A DNA stretch of 64,000 nucleotides. It comes from Elusimicrobiota bacterium (GTDB taxonomy: Bacteria; CG03; SLGR01; JAFGSA01). The stretch spans positions 35,424 to 99,423 of the forward strand of contig JAFGSA010000023.1 of assembly GCA_016934855.1 (NCBI GenBank). The letters are read 5' to 3'. A program made the position numbers and the translations under genes. This document shows positions 63,349 to 64,000 of this stretch, piece after piece. Below the pieces are notes generated by a model. That model was not told the origin of the DNA, searched no databases, and was given only the letters and a program-made list of their open reading frames with translations. Within the stretch, counting starts at the first letter, position 1. Every line of letters starts with the position of its first letter.

Positions 63349-63902
63349 AAGAAAAGAATTTTATCGATACGGGCGCGATCAAGGAAGGCCATTTTCTCTT
63401 ATCCAGCGGGCTTCATTCGGACCATTATTTTCAGGCCCAGTCGCTTCTGAAATATCCCAAAGAGGCCTCGAAGGCGGGTAAGGCTATCGCGAGACTATGG
63501 AAGAAAGACGGTATAAACGTGGTCGTATCGCTTGCCATAGGCGGAATAGTCATCGGGCAGGAAGTTGCCCGGCATCTGGGCACCAGGCATATATTCCTCG
63601 AGAGGAAAAAAGGCGCTATGAAACTCGAAAGGGGGTTCAGCCTCGACGGGGGCGAGCGCGTATTGATGATCGAAGATGTCATAACTACTGGCGGGAGCCT
63701 CCTGGAAGGCATAGAAGTCCTCAAGAACTACGGCGTCATGATCGCCGGTATCGGGGCTCTCGTTCTCAGGGGGAAACCCGAACTGCCGTATCCCGTAAGA
63801 ACCCTGCTCGTCATAGACTGGCCCACTTACACCAAAGAAGACTGCCCGTTATGCAGGAGCGGCGTGCCTATCTACGCCCCGGGTTCCAAACAGGGCAACT
63901 AG
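63345..63902 (+). CDS. pyrE: Orotate phosphoribosyltransferase
   Basis: Attaches ribose phosphate from PRPP to orotate. The PRPP motif VLMIEDVITTGGS (106-118) and FLLSSGLHSDHYFQ near the N-terminus identify it. At 185 residues it resembles the thermophile/archaeal-like PyrE group, with a C-terminal cysteine pair in DCPLCRSG. It overlaps pyrF by 4 nt (ATGA). Confidence 0.95.
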   Translation: MKEKNFIDTGAIKEGHFLLSSGLHSDHYFQAQSLLKYPKEASKAGKAIARLWKKDGINVVVSLAIGGIVIGQEVARHLGTRHIFLERKKGAMKLERGFSLDGGERVLMIEDVITTGGSLLEGIEVLKNYGVMIAGIGALVLRGKPELPYPVRTLLVIDWPTYTKEDCPLCRSGVPIYAPGSKQGN

Positions 63903-63906
63903 CCAG

Positions 63907-63945
63907 TTTTAAACTGTAAGACTTTTTGCTGTGTAATGTGTGAAG
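63907..63945 (+). repeat. Possible start of another heptad-repeat element behind pyrE
   Basis: After the pyrE stop, TAAACTGTAAGACT and TGTGTAATGTGTGAAG resemble the TAAGCTG and GTGTAAT units of the other elements. The remaining bases to 64000 show no recognisable gene start. The window ends before a full element can be judged. Confidence 0.4.
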
Positions 63946-64000
63946 ATGATGGAGTAAGCGCTGGCATAAGCCAGATGAAGCGAACGACTGAATGAACCGA

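Overview
The window is a gene-dense bacterial chromosome segment. Almost everything from 1 to 57.7 kb is on the minus strand, and the last 6 kb is a plus-strand pyr operon. Gene content points to an anaerobic, Gram-negative-type bacterium. It has an oxygen-sensitive ribonucleotide reductase NrdDG, a PyrDK-type dihydroorotate dehydrogenase, a lipoprotein cyclophilin, and a coiled-coil membrane protein whose Lys/Glu/Pro-rich linker resembles those that cross a periplasm. The gene style (SxtI/J/K-like carbamoylation cassette, B. subtilis-like sua5-ywlE-glyA-upp order, large mixed operons) would suit an uncultivated phylum such as Omnitrophota. That assignment is inference; no 16S rRNA gene is present.

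Layout. 0-0.9 kb: queE (cut by the window edge) and queD, for queuosine precursors. 1-13.4 kb: one long minus-strand run in transcription order rplM, rpsI, sppA, a Yip1-like membrane protein, argC, argJ, sua5, a YwlE-like phosphatase, glyA, upp, wecA, wecB, a sensor histidine kinase, and a receiver protein anchored in the membrane with a C-terminal propeller. 13.5-22 kb: a large SGNH-family protein, tRNA-His, a pabB-pabC fusion, an FAD dehydrogenase, a short archaeal-type PurA homologue, and a coiled-coil/transmembrane/propeller protein. 22-23.6 kb: an AT-rich SGNH gene on the opposite strand, a decayed tRNA-Pro 3' copy and tRNA-Pro. 23.8-29.4 kb: valS, a secreted unknown, rph and rdgB. 29.5-33.4 kb: nfo (plus strand), a cupin, a cyclophilin and an O-carbamoyltransferase cassette.

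33.5-54.6 kb is a very large purine operon: guaB3-guaA-purS-purL-purQ-purF-purD-purE-purC-PiT-phoU-like-purM-purN-purB-purA-carA-carB. It encodes PRPP to AICAR, IMP to AMP and GMP, and carbamoyl phosphate synthesis. purK is absent, but PurE looks like a class II enzyme that does not need PurK. purH is not in the window. nrdD-nrdG follow divergently from pyrR-pyrB-pyrC-pyrK-pyrD-pyrF-pyrE. With carAB this gives complete UMP synthesis, apparently controlled by a leader terminator in front of pyrR.

Four items stand out. (1) Two membrane proteins share an extracytoplasmic propeller: one has a cytoplasmic two-component receiver, the other a long cytoplasmic coiled coil. (2) A family of interspersed elements is built from degenerate 7-bp repeats in a conserved module order, sits directly behind stop codons, and in two genes supplies the stop codon. 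(3) Several transcription-unit heads have a -10 box 6-11 nt before the start codon and no Shine-Dalgarno, which suggests leaderless mRNAs. (4) PurS is a tandem duplication, like a covalent PurS dimer.
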